A stretch of 64,000 bases of DNA from Sapria himalayana (Eukaryota > Streptophyta > Magnoliopsida > Malpighiales > Rafflesiaceae). The DNA lies in NCBI GenBank assembly GCA_029783825.1, contig JAREIK010018634.1, forward strand, positions 62,001-126,000. The letters are read 5' to 3'. The notes beneath the pieces are model-generated. The model did no database searches and was not told the DNA's origin. It was given only the letters and a program-made list of their open reading frames with translations. Position numbers and translations under genes: made by a program. Every line of letters begins with the position of its first letter. The first letter of the stretch is position 1. Of this stretch, positions 9,786-21,532 are shown piece by piece.

Positions 9786-12746
9786 ATGTCAAGAACTAGT
9801 GATGCTCGTGATGATGGAGTAAACATCCAAGAACTATTTGAACGACTTAGTCGTCAATTAACCGATGTGCAAGGGAGCATTCGGGGTCTTAACGACCGAG
9901 TTACCCGGATTGAAGGAGCACATGTTACCAACTATGGTCTACAAGATCGAGAAAAGGAATCTTTGCGGGGTAACAAAAATAATCTTATTTGTGAAGATGA
10001 GGTGGAGTCAATTGTTGGTGAATATGAACCATACATTCCACGACAACCAAGGAGAAATTCCATGAATCATGACCCCATGAGGAACATCAAGGTCTCTATT
10101 CCTTCATTCAAAGGAGACACGGATCAAGAGGCCTACTTTGAGTGGGAACAAAGGATCGAGAATATATTCGATTGCTACAACTACATCGATGAGCATAAGG
10201 TACGATTGGCAGTGTTGGAATTTTCTGGATATGCTCTTATTTGGTGGGAACAATTGTGTTCTACTCGACGAAAAATGAGGGAAGGCCCTTTGAGATCGTG
10301 GGAACGATTGAAGGTGGCTATGAGGGCGAAATTTGTACCTCGAAGCTACCAACGGGATGCCTTGAGAAAATTACAACAACTTACTCAAGGATCCAAAAGT
10401 GTGGAGGATTATGCCAAGGAGTTGGAAACGGCATTGATTCGAGCCGAGGTTGAGGAGAGTGATAATGCCAAATGTTCCCGTTTCTTAAATGGGTTAAATC
10501 GTGATATTGCCGATATTGTTGATCTACACAATTATGGTGACTTGGAGGATTTGATCCACCGGGCTAGCCAAGTGGAGAAACAACTAAGGAAGAGGGGTAA
10601 GCTTCCACAAACTTATCCAACAAAGACTTGGCCAAAAAGGGATAATCGGTTAATACCAAACCATCAAGGCAATCGAGATCGAGAAGACAAGGGAAAATCT
10701 CTTGTCAAGGCTGAACCACCTAAGCCTAAGGGGAATGATGGGAAGGAGATCCGACATCGAGATATCACTTGTTTCCGGTGCCAAGGAGAGGGACATATTT
10801 CCACTCAATGTCCAAATAAGCGAGTAATGATCATCTCGGATTCGGGAGACATAGAGTCTGCCGATGATGAAGAGCCAAATGAAGAAGATAGTGATGATGA
10901 TGCTGGTAGCATTCATTCAGCCGGGAGTGGACTAAATTGTGTGGCATTGCGGGCTCTTAGCACATTGCCAAAACAGGAGGAACCTGAGAAGCAAAGGGAG
11001 AACATATTTCATAGTCGATGCTACATCGGAGATAAAAAATGGAGCCTCATTATTGATAATGGAAGTTGTACAAATGTGGCAAGTGACTATTTGGTCAAAA
11101 AGCTGGGACTTCAAACAACGCTCCATCCAAAGCCATATAAACTTCAATGGCTCAATAATAGTGGTGAAGTGAAAGTCAATCGGCAAGTGATCCTTAACAT
11201 TCGAATAAAGGATTATCAAGATGAGGTATGTTGTGATATCGTCCCAATGCAAGCATGTCACATTTTGCTTGGGCGACCTTGGCAATATGATAGGCGAGTT
11301 TCCTATTATGGGTTCCACAATCACTTTTTACTTGATCATGGTGGAAAAAAAGTGGTCCTTAAACCACTATCTCCGAAAGAGGTTCATGAAGACCAGACAT
11401 ATATTCAAAAACAATACTCCCAAGAGTTGAGAGAAAAAAAGGAGAGGGAAAAAGAAAAAAAGAAATTATTGGTAGGGGTAAAAGAGGCAAAAAAAATAAG
11501 TGTTGAAACCCCATTACTTTTGTTACATTTCAAGGGAGCTTATATTTCTTCATCTAATGAACTAACCTCTTCTCTTCCCAAAGTTTTTGATGATCTCTTG
11601 AAGGAATTTGAAGATATCTTTCCGGAGGAGTTACCGAATGGGCTACCATCTATGAGAGGTATTGAGCATCAAATCGACTTTGTTCCAGGAGCTTCCATTC
11701 CCAACCGACCAGCTTACCGAACAAATCCTGAAGAATCTAAGGAAATTCAAAGGCAGGTCGAAGAGTTACTTGAAAAGGATTGGGTTCGAGAAAGTATGAG
11801 CCCATGTGTAGTTCCAGTACTTTTGGTTCCAAAGAAAGATGGAGGGTGGCGAATGTGCGTAGATTGCCGAGCCGTTAATGCCATAATGGTAAAATACCGA
11901 CATCCTATTCCAAGGTTAGATGATATGCTAGATGAATTACATGGATCATGCATCTTCTCAAAGATTGATTTAAAGAGTGGTTACCATCAAATTCGAATGA
12001 AACCAGGTGATGAGTGGAAAACTGCATTTAAAACAAAGTTTGGATTATATGAGTGGTTAGTTATGCCTTTTGGTTTAACTAATGCACCAAGTACATTCAT
12101 GCGACTAATGAATCATGTTCTTAGACCTTTCATTGGAAAGTTTGTTGTAGTTTACTTTGATGACATTCTTATTTATAGCAAAAATATGGATGAGCATATT
12201 GAGCATTTGCGTGAGGTATTAAATGTTTTACGATTGGAGCATTTGTTTGCTAACCCTCAAAAGTGTACATTTGGTGTAGACCATTGTATATTTTTGGGTT
12301 TTGTTATTAGTAATGAAGGAGTGAAGGTGGACGATTCAAAAATCAAGGCCATCCAAGAATGGCCAACACCATCAAATATCTCAGATATTCGAAGCTTTCA
12401 TGGCCTAGCGAGCTTCTACCGCCGATTTGTGAAGGATTTTAGCACTTTGGCAGCCCCATTAACATCTATTATCAAAAAGGATGTCCCTTTTAAATGGGGA
12501 AGTGCTCAAGAAAAATCTTTCAATACCTTAAAGTATCACCTCACACATGCACCCATTTTGATGCTACCTGATTTTAATAAACCTTTTGAAATTGAATGTG
12601 ATGCTTCAGGTATAGGTATTGGAGCGGTTCTTATGCAAGAGAAGAAGCCGGTGGCATACTTCAATGAGAAGCTTCATGGTGCCATGCTCAATTATTCTAC
12701 TTATGATAAAGAGCTTTATTCCTTGGTGAGAGCATTTGAGACTTGA
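9786..12746 (+). CDS. gag-pol: Unit 3 gag-protease-RT-RNase H polyprotein (986 residues to in-frame TGA); reference copy
   Basis: Residues 100-270 form the retrotransposon Gag domain ([36 protein letters not shown]). Residues 329-342 are a CCHC zinc knuckle (C-X2-C-X4-H-X4-C) for RNA packaging, followed by an acidic stretch at 352-373. The aspartic protease has D424-N-G, with Asn where Ser, Thr or Gly is more usual, and the ILLGRPW segment at 493-499. A Lys/Glu-rich linker lies at 546-570. RT covers about 655-835, with YFDD at 790-793. The connection domain follows, then RNase H with D939 and E976. TGA at codon 987 cuts RNase H before its third catalytic Asp (codon 1001). The start is the first Met, after a long leader, and is the same in all units. 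Confidence 0.93.
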   Translation: MSRTSDARDDGVNIQELFERLSRQLTDVQGSIRGLNDRVTRIEGAHVTNYGLQDREKESLRGNKNNLICEDEVESIVGEYEPYIPRQPRRNSMNHDPMRNIKVSIPSFKGDTDQEAYFEWEQRIENIFDCYNYIDEHKVRLAVLEFSGYALIWWEQLCSTRRKMREGPLRSWERLKVAMRAKFVPRSYQRDALRKLQQLTQGSKSVEDYAKELETALIRAEVEESDNAKCSRFLNGLNRDIADIVDLHNYGDLEDLIHRASQVEKQLRKRGKLPQTYPTKTWPKRDNRLIPNHQGNRDREDKGKSLVKAEPPKPKGNDGKEIRHRDITCFRCQGEGHISTQCPNKRVMIISDSGDIESADDEEPNEEDSDDDAGSIHSAGSGLNCVALRALSTLPKQEEPEKQRENIFHSRCYIGDKKWSLIIDNGSCTNVASDYLVKKLGLQTTLHPKPYKLQWLNNSGEVKVNRQVILNIRIKDYQDEVCCDIVPMQACHILLGRPWQYDRRVSYYGFHNHFLLDHGGKKVVLKPLSPKEVHEDQTYIQKQYSQELREKKEREKEKKKLLVGVKEAKKISVETPLLLLHFKGAYISSSNELTSSLPKVFDDLLKEFEDIFPEELPNGLPSMRGIEHQIDFVPGASIPNRPAYRTNPEESKEIQRQVEELLEKDWVRESMSPCVVPVLLVPKKDGGWRMCVDCRAVNAIMVKYRHPIPRLDDMLDELHGSCIFSKIDLKSGYHQIRMKPGDEWKTAFKTKFGLYEWLVMPFGLTNAPSTFMRLMNHVLRPFIGKFVVVYFDDILIYSKNMDEHIEHLREVLNVLRLEHLFANPQKCTFGVDHCIFLGFVISNEGVKVDDSKIKAIQEWPTPSNISDIRSFHGLASFYRRFVKDFSTLAAPLTSIIKKDVPFKWGSAQEKSFNTLKYHLTHAPILMLPDFNKPFEIECDASGIGIGAVLMQEKKPVAYFNEKLHGAMLNYSTYDKELYSLVRAFET

Positions 12747-13094
12747 CAACACTACTTGAGAGCAAATGAGTTTGTTGTCCACACCGACCATGAGTCCTTG
12801 AAACACTTGAAAGGACAAAGTCAATTGAGTAAGAGGCACATTCGGTGGGTATCTTTCATCGACACTTTTCCCTACACTATCAAGTACAAGAAAGGTAAAG
12901 AGAATGTGGTGGCTGATGCCCTTTCTAGAAGGTATGCTTTGATTTCTTTTGCCACTTCTCAATTTCTTGGATTCTCACATATTAAAGCATTATATGAAAA
13001 TGATAAAGATTTTGGGGAAATTTATGCTTTATGTGAAAAGGGGGGACATGGAAAATTTTATAAGCATGATGGATATTTGTTCTATTGCGATTGA
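12747..13094 (+). CDS. pol: Unit 3 second half of RNase H, between the TGA codons
   Basis: Codons 988-1102 of the polyprotein frame. They carry D1001 of the RNase H active site and the VADALSR motif. TGA at codon 1103 (13092-13094) falls in the linker just before the integrase zinc-binding region. First Met at 12756. Confidence 0.8.
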   Translation, partial: QHYLRANEFVVHTDHESLKHLKGQSQLSKRHIRWVSFIDTFPYTIKYKKGKENVVADALSRRYALISFATSQFLGFSHIKALYENDKDFGEIYALCEKGGHGKFYKHDGYLFYCD

Positions 13095-14393
13095 CTTTGT
13101 ATACCTTGTGGATCTATTCGTGATCTTTTAATTATTGAAGCTCATGAGGGTGGTTTAATGGGACACTTTGGTGTCACCAAGACTTGTAATTTATTGCAGG
13201 AACGTTTCTATTGGCCCAAAATGGCTAAGAATGTGGCAAAGTACATAGGAAAGTGCATCACTTGTCGACAAGCAAAATCTAAGTCTCGCCCTCATGGATT
13301 ATACACACCACTTCCTATCCCAGATACACCTTGGGTTGATATCTCCATGGATTTTGTTCTTGGCCTTCCACGAACCAAACGAGGCAAAGATGCAATTTTT
13401 GTCGTAGTTGACTGTTTTTCCAAAATGGCTCATTTTATTGCATGCACTAAGACAAATGATGCAAAACATATTTCAAATCTCTTTTTCAAAGAAGTGGTTC
13501 GTTTGCATGGAATTCCCAAAACCATTATTTCGGACCGAGATGCAAAATTTTTAAGTTATTTTTGGAAAGGCTTTTGGGGAAAAATTGGGACAAAACTCTT
13601 ATTCTCTACTTCCAGTCATCCTCAAACAGATGGACAAACAGAAGTAGTTAATAGAATATTAGGAGCATTACTAAGAAGTGTTATTGGGAAAAATTTAGCC
13701 AATTGGGAAGAATGTTTACCTCATATTGAATTTGCATATAATCGATCTATGCATTCTTCTACTAACATGAGTCCATTTGAAATTGTTTATGGGTTTAATC
13801 CTCTAACCCCTCTTGATTTATTGCCATTGCCTAGCAATGAGCAAAAGAACACTCATGGCAGGGATCGAGCTCAGTTTGTGAAGAAAATTCATGTCAAGGT
13901 AAAGGAAAACTTGGAAAAGGTGAATGATCGAACCACTCGGAGGGTGAACCAACGACGCAAGCAAGTGATCTTCCAACCTGGAGATTGGGTTTGGCTCCAT
14001 ATGCGCAAAGAAAGGTTTCCGGAGGAACGAAAATCCAAATTGCTACCGAGGGGAGATGGACCATTTCAATTCTTAAAAAAAATTGGAGACAATGCCTATA
14101 AACTTGAATTACCAGGTGAGTATAATGTTCATGCAACTTTTAATGTAGCTGATTTAAGTTTGTATGATGTAGGAGATGAAATGGAGCCAAGGTTGAAGGA
14201 TCAACCTTTTCAAGAAGAGGGGACTGATGCAGAAATTCAAGACCAAATCATACTACCGCTTGGTCCAATCACTCGAAGTCATACTAAGGCCTTTCAAAAA
14301 CAAGTCCAAATTATTATTGAAGCCTTAAACAAGGAAAAACAAGTTGGTGAATTTGAAAGAAAGACAAATACTCTACTTGGATCATCAACTTGA
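13095..14393 (+). CDS. pol: Unit 3 integrase
   Basis: Codons 1104-1535 of the frame. First Met is at codon 1125 (13158); the first zinc-binding His is about five codons before that Met, so the Met cannot be the natural start of a complete integrase. H2C2 region, D-D-E core and the GDWVW C-terminal segment are all present. No chromodomain is recognisable. Confidence 0.9.
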   Translation, partial: LCIPCGSIRDLLIIEAHEGGLMGHFGVTKTCNLLQERFYWPKMAKNVAKYIGKCITCRQAKSKSRPHGLYTPLPIPDTPWVDISMDFVLGLPRTKRGKDAIFVVVDCFSKMAHFIACTKTNDAKHISNLFFKEVVRLHGIPKTIISDRDAKFLSYFWKGFWGKIGTKLLFSTSSHPQTDGQTEVVNRILGALLRSVIGKNLANWEECLPHIEFAYNRSMHSSTNMSPFEIVYGFNPLTPLDLLPLPSNEQKNTHGRDRAQFVKKIHVKVKENLEKVNDRTTRRVNQRRKQVIFQPGDWVWLHMRKERFPEERKSKLLPRGDGPFQFLKKIGDNAYKLELPGEYNVHATFNVADLSLYDVGDEMEPRLKDQPFQEEGTDAEIQDQIILPLGPITRSHTKAFQKQVQIIIEALNKEKQVGEFERKTNTLLGSST

Positions 14394-14545
14394 CCCAGCA
14401 TTGCAAACTTCACCAGAAATCGGATACAAATCCAAAAATTATGAAATTTTAAATAGGACAACAAAATTAAGGAAGGTTTCCAATGCAACAAACCGTGTCC
14501 CATTTGGACCTCAGATGAAGGAGATACAAATTTTCCAAAAGGTGG

Positions 14546-15195
14546 TGCTGGCAGCAATGACTAATTAACTTTGAAAATTCACCAAAATTCGAATACTTGT
14601 CGGAATGCTTTGAAATTTGACATGGACAAACTACATCAAGTTATCTGTTCAAAGAAAGAAACCGTGTTCAATTTGAGCCTTGGATTACGGAGATACATTG
14701 TTTTCAAACAATATTGCGCTGGCAAAAAAAAAATATATTTCTTAGCTAGTTTGTTCCCTATATAACCCCCTTGTAATTCATTTTGTAAGGACACCCTTTG
14801 ATGAAATATACAAACACTCTTTGAGTTTTCTTTATATTGTTTTTTGCTTGTGAGTGAATAACTCTCTTGTGTGGAACACTCCAAAAATCGGGTTTTTCGG
14901 GTTTAGTTCTCGGAAGGTTCGTTGCCTCTCAATCATTAGGTAAGTGATTGATTTGCATTACTTGTGAAGTCTTTGTAAGTTTAGTATTAGTGGGTCTATT
15001 GGTGTTCGTTGCCATTAGGTTCCTAATCGACTTCTTTGTATTTCTCAAAGATTTACCATTATCCTTCATTTCATTCTCATGAATCTTTAACCAATAAGAA
15101 ATTATTCTTCTTAAAGTTTTAGATTTATTTCTTTTATTTCATTTCATTCCGCTTGGATTTTTAAGTCCATCTAGTTTATTGTCGATTTCGTATCA
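14546..15195 (+). repeat. LTR C (between units 3 and 4)
   Basis: 650 bp; it differs from LTRs A and B by one extra A in the A-run after GCTGGC (ten, as in LTR D). Otherwise it has the same start, TATA region and GTATCA end. Confidence 0.85.
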
Positions 15196-15198
15196 AAT

Positions 15199-15210
15199 TG
15201 GTATCAGAGG
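15199..15210 (+). promoter_or_regulatory. Primer binding site, unit 4
   Basis: TGGTATCAGAGG, three bases after the LTR end. Confidence 0.9.
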
Positions 15211-15659
15211 TTAGAAATCTCCAACTTCCTAGTTGTGGGACTTTCCTGAAAAAAAAAAGAGAAAAAAAAAGTGCAAAAGAAAAGAAGAAGAAATAAAAAA
15301 AAGAAATAAAAAAATTACCAAAAAAAAAAGAAAAGAAAAGCCCATTACTTATTGTAAAAGAGATTATTATTCTTATTATTATTATTTTTTTATATTTTGA
15401 TTATTCATTGAGTCTTAGCTTTCTTGATCGAGTCAATAAATCCACATTGCTTCGTGTGATTTCATGTCCTTCATTGGTCTCCTTATAAAAATCATTTCTT
15501 ATTGATTGTTGGCAATTGATTTCGAGAACACTTCCGAATTACTTGAACTTCCACATTAGTGAGTGGTGAGATCATTAAAGAGAGGAGTGAAAACACGAGG
15601 GTGAGTGACATTTTGTTGAGTTGTGAGCAAACACGAGTGGGTGAGGAAAATATTTCACA
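15211..15659 (+). other. Unit 4 untranslated leader
   Basis: Same composition and order as the unit 3 leader, with one base more in the A-runs. No gene seen. Confidence 0.7.
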
Positions 15660-18620
15660 ATGTCAAGAACTAGTGATGCTCGTGATGATGGAGTAAACAT
15701 CCAAGAACTATTTGAACGACTTAGTCGTCAATTAACCGATGTGCAAGGGAGCATTCGGGGTCTTAACGACCGAGTTACCCGGATTGAAGGAGCACATGTT
15801 ACCAACTATGGTCTACAAGATCGAGAAAAGGAATCTTTGCGGGGTAACAAAAATAATCTTATTTGTGAAGATGAGGTGGAGTCAATTGTTGGTGAATATG
15901 AACCATACATTCCACGACAACCAAGGAGAAATTCCATGAATCATGACCCCATGAGGAACATCAAGGTCTCTATTCCTTCATTCAAAGGAGACACGGATCA
16001 AGAGGCCTACTTTGAGTGGGAACAAAGGATCGAGAATATATTCGATTGCTACAACTACATCGATGAGCATAAGGTACGATTGGCAGTGTTGGAATTTTCT
16101 GGATATGCTCTTATTTGGTGGGAACAATTGTGTTCTACTCGACGAAAAATGAGGGAAGGCCCTTTGAGATCGTGGGAACGATTGAAGGTGGCTATGAGGG
16201 CGAAATTTGTACCTCGAAGCTACCAACGGGATGCCTTGAGAAAATTACAACAACTTACTCAAGGATCCAAAAGTGTGGAGGATTATGCCAAGGAGTTGGA
16301 AACGGCATTGATTCGAGCCGAGGTTGAGGAGAGTGATAATGCCAAATGTTCCCGTTTCTTAAATGGGTTAAATCGTGATATTGCCGATATTGTTGATCTA
16401 CACAATTATGGTGACTTGGAGGATTTGATCCACCGGGCTAGCCAAGTGGAGAAACAACTAAGGAAGAGGGGTAAGCTTCCACAAACTTATCCAACAAAGA
16501 CTTGGCCAAAAAGGGATAATCGGTTAATACCAAACCATCAAGGCAATCGAGATCGAGAAGACAAGGGAAAATCTCTTGTCAAGGCTGAACCACCTAAGCC
16601 TAAGGGGAATGATGGGAAGGAGATCCGACATCGAGATATCACTTGTTTCCGGTGCCAAGGAGAGGGACATATTTCCACTCAATGTCCAAATAAGCGAGTA
16701 ATGATCATCTCGGATTCGGGAGACATAGAGTCTGCCGATGATGAAGAGCCAAATGAAGAAGATAGTGATGATGATGCTGGTAGCATTCATTCAGCCGGGA
16801 GTGGACTAAATTGTGTGGCATTGCGGGCTCTTAGCACATTGCCAAAACAGGAGGAACCTGAGAAGCAAAGGGAGAACATATTTCATAGTCGATGCTACAT
16901 CGGAGATAAAAAATGGAGCCTCATTATTGATAATGGAAGTTGTACAAATGTGGCAAGTGACTATTTGGTCAAAAAGCTGGGACTTCAAACAACGCTCCAT
17001 CCAAAGCCATATAAACTTCAATGGCTCAATAATAGTGGTGAAGTGAAAGTCAATCGGCAAGTGATCCTTAACATTCGAATAAAGGATTATCAAGATGAGG
17101 TATGTTGTGATATCGTCCCAATGCAAGCATGTCACATTTTGCTTGGGCGACCTTGGCAATATGATAGGCGAGTTTCCTATTATGGGTTCCACAATCACTT
17201 TTTACTTGATCATGGTGGAAAAAAAGTGGTCCTTAAACCACTATCTCCGAAAGAGGTTCATGAAGACCAGACATATATTCAAAAACAATACTCCCAAGAG
17301 TTGAGAGAAAAAAAGGAGAGGGAAAAAGAAAAAAAGAAATTATTGGTAGGGGTAAAAGAGGCAAAAAAAATAAGTGTTGAAACCCCATTACTTTTGTTAC
17401 ATTTCAAGGGAGCTTATATTTCTTCATCTAATGAACTAACCTCTTCTCTTCCCAAAGTTTTTGATGATCTCTTGAAGGAATTTGAAGATATCTTTCCGGA
17501 GGAGTTACCGAATGGGCTACCATCTATGAGAGGTATTGAGCATCAAATCGACTTTGTTCCAGGAGCTTCCATTCCCAACCGACCAGCTTACCGAACAAAT
17601 CCTGAAGAATCTAAGGAAATTCAAAGGCAGGTCGAAGAGTTACTTGAAAAGGATTGGGTTCGAGAAAGTATGAGCCCATGTGTAGTTCCAGTACTTTTGG
17701 TTCCAAAGAAAGATGGAGGGTGGCGAATGTGCGTAGATTGCCGAGCCGTTAATGCCATAATGGTAAAATACCGACATCCTATTCCAAGGTTAGATGATAT
17801 GCTAGATGAATTACATGGATCATGCATCTTCTCAAAGATTGATTTAAAGAGTGGTTACCATCAAATTCGAATGAAACCAGGTGATGAGTGGAAAACTGCA
17901 TTTAAAACAAAGTTTGGATTATATGAGTGGTTAGTTATGCCTTTTGGTTTAACTAATGCACCAAGTACATTCATGCGACTAATGAATCATGTTCTTAGAC
18001 CTTTCATTGGAAAGTTTGTTGTAGTTTACTTTGATGACATTCTTATTTATAGCAAAAATATGGATGAGCATATTGAGCATTTGCGTGAGGTATTAAATGT
18101 TTTACGATTGGAGCATTTGTTTGCTAACCCTCAAAAGTGTACATTTGGTGTAGACCATTGTATATTTTTGGGTTTTGTTATTAGTAATGAAGGAGTGAAG
18201 GTGGACGATTCAAAAATCAAGGCCATCCAAGAATGGCCAACACCATCAAATATCTCAGATATTCGAAGCTTTCATGGCCTAGCGAGCTTCTACCGCCGAT
18301 TTGTGAAGGATTTTAGCACTTTGGCAGCCCCATTAACATCTATTATCAAAAAGGATGTCCCTTTTAAATGGGGAAGTGCTCAAGAAAAATCTTTCAATAC
18401 CTTAAAGTATCACCTCACACATGCACCCATTTTGATGCTACCTGATTTTAATAAACCTTTTGAAATTGAATGTGATGCTTCAGGTATAGGTATTGGAGCG
18501 GTTCTTATGCAAGAGAAGAAGCCGGTGGCATACTTCAATGAGAAGCTTCATGGTGCCATGCTCAATTATTCTACTTATGATAAAGAGCTTTATTCCTTGG
18601 TGAGAGCATTTGAGACTTGA
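15660..18620 (+). CDS. gag-pol: Unit 4 gag-protease-RT-RNase H polyprotein (986 residues to in-frame TGA)
   Basis: The translation is identical to the unit 3 polyprotein, including the DNG protease motif, YFDD and the terminal TGA (18618-18620) inside RNase H. No private coding change was noticed. Confidence 0.93.
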   Translation: MSRTSDARDDGVNIQELFERLSRQLTDVQGSIRGLNDRVTRIEGAHVTNYGLQDREKESLRGNKNNLICEDEVESIVGEYEPYIPRQPRRNSMNHDPMRNIKVSIPSFKGDTDQEAYFEWEQRIENIFDCYNYIDEHKVRLAVLEFSGYALIWWEQLCSTRRKMREGPLRSWERLKVAMRAKFVPRSYQRDALRKLQQLTQGSKSVEDYAKELETALIRAEVEESDNAKCSRFLNGLNRDIADIVDLHNYGDLEDLIHRASQVEKQLRKRGKLPQTYPTKTWPKRDNRLIPNHQGNRDREDKGKSLVKAEPPKPKGNDGKEIRHRDITCFRCQGEGHISTQCPNKRVMIISDSGDIESADDEEPNEEDSDDDAGSIHSAGSGLNCVALRALSTLPKQEEPEKQRENIFHSRCYIGDKKWSLIIDNGSCTNVASDYLVKKLGLQTTLHPKPYKLQWLNNSGEVKVNRQVILNIRIKDYQDEVCCDIVPMQACHILLGRPWQYDRRVSYYGFHNHFLLDHGGKKVVLKPLSPKEVHEDQTYIQKQYSQELREKKEREKEKKKLLVGVKEAKKISVETPLLLLHFKGAYISSSNELTSSLPKVFDDLLKEFEDIFPEELPNGLPSMRGIEHQIDFVPGASIPNRPAYRTNPEESKEIQRQVEELLEKDWVRESMSPCVVPVLLVPKKDGGWRMCVDCRAVNAIMVKYRHPIPRLDDMLDELHGSCIFSKIDLKSGYHQIRMKPGDEWKTAFKTKFGLYEWLVMPFGLTNAPSTFMRLMNHVLRPFIGKFVVVYFDDILIYSKNMDEHIEHLREVLNVLRLEHLFANPQKCTFGVDHCIFLGFVISNEGVKVDDSKIKAIQEWPTPSNISDIRSFHGLASFYRRFVKDFSTLAAPLTSIIKKDVPFKWGSAQEKSFNTLKYHLTHAPILMLPDFNKPFEIECDASGIGIGAVLMQEKKPVAYFNEKLHGAMLNYSTYDKELYSLVRAFET

Positions 18621-18968
18621 CAACACTACTTGAGAGCAAATGAGTTTGTTGTCCACACCGACCATGAGTCCTTGAAACACTTGAAAGGACAAAGTCAATT
18701 GAGTAAGAGGCACATTCGGTGGGTATCTTTCATCGACACTTTTCCCTACACTATCAAGTACAAGAAAGGTAAAGAGAATGTGGTGGCTGATGCCCTTTCT
18801 AGAAGGTATGCTTTGATTTCTTTTGCCACTTCTCAATTTCTTGGATTCTCACATATTAAAGCATTATATGAAAATGATAAAGATTTTGGGGAAATTTATG
18901 CTTTATGTGAAAAGGGGGGACATGGAAAATTTTATAAGCATGATGGATATTTGTTCTATTGCGATTGA
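18621..18968 (+). CDS. pol: Unit 4 second half of RNase H, between the TGA codons
   Basis: Same 115-codon stretch as in the other units, bounded by the shared TGA codons. First Met at 18630. Confidence 0.8.
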   Translation, partial: QHYLRANEFVVHTDHESLKHLKGQSQLSKRHIRWVSFIDTFPYTIKYKKGKENVVADALSRRYALISFATSQFLGFSHIKALYENDKDFGEIYALCEKGGHGKFYKHDGYLFYCD

Positions 18969-20267
18969 CTTTGTATACCTTGTGGATCTATTCGTGATCT
19001 TTTAATTATTGAAGCTCATGAGGGTGGTTTAATGGGACACTTTGGTGTCACCAAGACTTGTAATTTATTGCAGGAACGTTTCTATTGGCCCAAAATGGCT
19101 AAGAATGTGGCAAAGTACATAGGAAAGTGCATCACTTGTCGACAAGCAAAATCTAAGTCTCGCCCTCATGGATTATACACACCACTTCCTATCCCAGATA
19201 CACCTTGGGTTGATATCTCCATGGATTTTGTTCTTGGCCTTCCACGAACCAAACGAGGCAAAGATGCAATTTTTGTCGTAGTTGACTGTTTTTCCAAAAT
19301 GGCTCATTTTATTGCATGCACTAAGACAAATGATGCAAAACATATTTCAAATCTCTTTTTCAAAGAAGTGGTTCGTTTGCATGGAATTCCCAAAACCATT
19401 ATTTCGGACCGAGATGCAAAATTTTTAAGTTATTTTTGGAAAGGCTTTTGGGGAAAAATTGGGACAAAACTCTTATTCTCTACTTCCAGTCATCCTCAAA
19501 CAGATGGACAAACAGAAGTAGTTAATAGAATATTAGGAGCATTACTAAGAAGTGTTATTGGGAAAAATTTAGCCAATTGGGAAGAATGTTTACCTCATAT
19601 TGAATTTGCATATAATCGATCTATGCATTCTTCTACTAACATGAGTCCATTTGAAATTGTTTATGGGTTTAATCCTCTAACCCCTCTTGATTTATTGCCA
19701 TTGCCTAGCAATGAGCAAAAGAACACTCATGGCAGGGATCGAGCTCAGTTTGTGAAGAAAATTCATGTCAAGGTAAAGGAAAACTTGGAAAAGGTGAATG
19801 ATCGAACCACTCGGAGGGTGAACCAACGACGCAAGCAAGTGATCTTCCAACCTGGAGATTGGGTTTGGCTCCATATGCGCAAAGAAAGGTTTCCGGAGGA
19901 ACGAAAATCCAAATTGCTACCGAGGGGAGATGGACCATTTCAATTCTTAAAAAAAATTGGAGACAATGCCTATAAACTTGAATTACCAGGTGAGTATAAT
20001 GTTCATGCAACTTTTAATGTAGCTGATTTAAGTTTGTATGATGTAGGAGATGAAATGGAGCCAAGGTTGAAGGATCAACCTTTTCAAGAAGAGGGGACTG
20101 ATGCAGAAATTCAAGACCAAATCATACTACCGCTTGGTCCAATCACTCGAAGTCATACTAAGGCCTTTCAAAAACAAGTCCAAATTATTATTGAAGCCTT
20201 AAACAAGGAAAAACAAGTTGGTGAATTTGAAAGAAAGACAAATACTCTACTTGGATCATCAACTTGA
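18969..20267 (+). CDS. pol: Unit 4 integrase
   Basis: Open integrase frame, identical in translation to unit 3; first Met at 19032. The spacer after its stop carries AACTAGG near 20325 where units 1-3 have AAATAGG; unit 5 shares this change. Confidence 0.9.
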   Translation, partial: LCIPCGSIRDLLIIEAHEGGLMGHFGVTKTCNLLQERFYWPKMAKNVAKYIGKCITCRQAKSKSRPHGLYTPLPIPDTPWVDISMDFVLGLPRTKRGKDAIFVVVDCFSKMAHFIACTKTNDAKHISNLFFKEVVRLHGIPKTIISDRDAKFLSYFWKGFWGKIGTKLLFSTSSHPQTDGQTEVVNRILGALLRSVIGKNLANWEECLPHIEFAYNRSMHSSTNMSPFEIVYGFNPLTPLDLLPLPSNEQKNTHGRDRAQFVKKIHVKVKENLEKVNDRTTRRVNQRRKQVIFQPGDWVWLHMRKERFPEERKSKLLPRGDGPFQFLKKIGDNAYKLELPGEYNVHATFNVADLSLYDVGDEMEPRLKDQPFQEEGTDAEIQDQIILPLGPITRSHTKAFQKQVQIIIEALNKEKQVGEFERKTNTLLGSST

Positions 20268-20419
20268 CCCAGCATTGCAAACTTCACCAGAAATCGGATA
20301 CAAATCCAAAAATTATGAAATTTTAACTAGGACAACAAAATTAAGGAAGGTTTCCAATGCAACAAACCGTGTCCCATTTGGACCTCAGATGAAGGAGATA
20401 CAAATTTTCCAAAAGGTGG

Positions 20420-21069
20420 TGCTGGCAGCAATGACTAATTAACTTTGAAAATTCACCAAAATTCGAATACTTGTCGGAATGCTTTGAAATTTGACATGGA
20501 CAAACTACATCAAGTTATCTGTTCAAAGAAAGAAACCGTGTTCAATTTGAGCCTTGGATTACGGAGATACATTGTTTTCAAACAATATTGCGCTGGCAAA
20601 AAAAAAATATATTTCTTAGCTAGTTTGTTCCCTATATAACCCCCTTGTAATTCATTTTGTAAGGACACCCTTTGATGAAATATACAAACACTCTTTGAGT
20701 TTTCTTTATATTGTTTTTTGCTTGTGAGTGAATAACTCTCTTGTGTGGAACACTCCAAAAATCGGGTTTTTCGGGTTTAGTTCTCGGAAGGTTCGTTGCC
20801 TCTCAATCATTAGGTAAGTGATTGATTTGCATTACTTGTGAAGTCTTTGTAAGTTTAGTATTAGTGGGTCTATTGGTGTTCGTTGCCATTAGGTTCCTAA
20901 TCGACTTCTTTGTATTTCTCAAAGATTTACCATTATCCTTCATTTCATTCTCATGAATCTTTAACCAATAAGAAATTATTCTTCTTAAAGTTTTAGATTT
21001 ATTTCTTTTATTTCATTTCATTCCGCTTGGATTTTTAAGTCCATCTAGTTTATTGTCGATTTCGTATCA
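20420..21069 (+). repeat. LTR D (between units 4 and 5)
   Basis: 650 bp with the ten-A run of LTR C. It ends GTATCA, three bases before the unit 5 primer site. Confidence 0.85.
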
Positions 21070-21072
21070 AAT

Positions 21073-21084
21073 TGGTATCAGAGG
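21073..21084 (+). promoter_or_regulatory. Primer binding site, unit 5
   Basis: TGGTATCAGAGG, three bases after the LTR end. Confidence 0.9.
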
Positions 21085-21532
21085 TTAGAAATCTCCAACT
21101 TCCTAGTTGTGGGACTTTCCTGAAAAAAAAAAGAGAAAAAAAAAGTGCAAAAGAAAAGAAGAAGAAATAAAAAAAAGAAATAAAAAAATTACCAAAAAAA
21201 AAAGAAAGGAAAAGACAATTACTTATTGTAAAAGAGATTATTATTATTATTATTATTATTTTTAATATTTTGATTCTTCATTGAGTCTTAGCTTTCTTGA
21301 TCGAGTCAATAAATCCACATTGCTTCGTGTGATTTCATGTCCTTCATTGGTCTCCTTATAAAAATCATTTCTTATTGATTGTTGGCAATTGATTTCGAGA
21401 ACACTTCCGAATTACTTGAACTTCCACATTAGTGAGTGGTGAGATCATTAAAGAGAGGAGTGAAAACACGAGGGTGAGTGACATTTTGTTGAGTTGTGAG
21501 CAAACACGAGTGGGTGAGGAAAATATTTCACA
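21085..21532 (+). other. Unit 5 untranslated leader, locally divergent
   Basis: It matches the other leaders except for a patch near 21205-21275. There GAAAGGAAAAGACAATT replaces the version with AGCCCATT. The ATT repeat lacks the interrupting C, the T-run is shorter, and GATTCTTC replaces GATTATTC. The clustering of changes in about 70 bp stands out because the rest of the unit is nearly unchanged. Confidence 0.7.

Noticed and set aside
14571..14765. 64-codon frame inside LTRs C and D
   Set aside because: It exists only because of one extra A relative to LTRs A and B; U3 is not expected to code.
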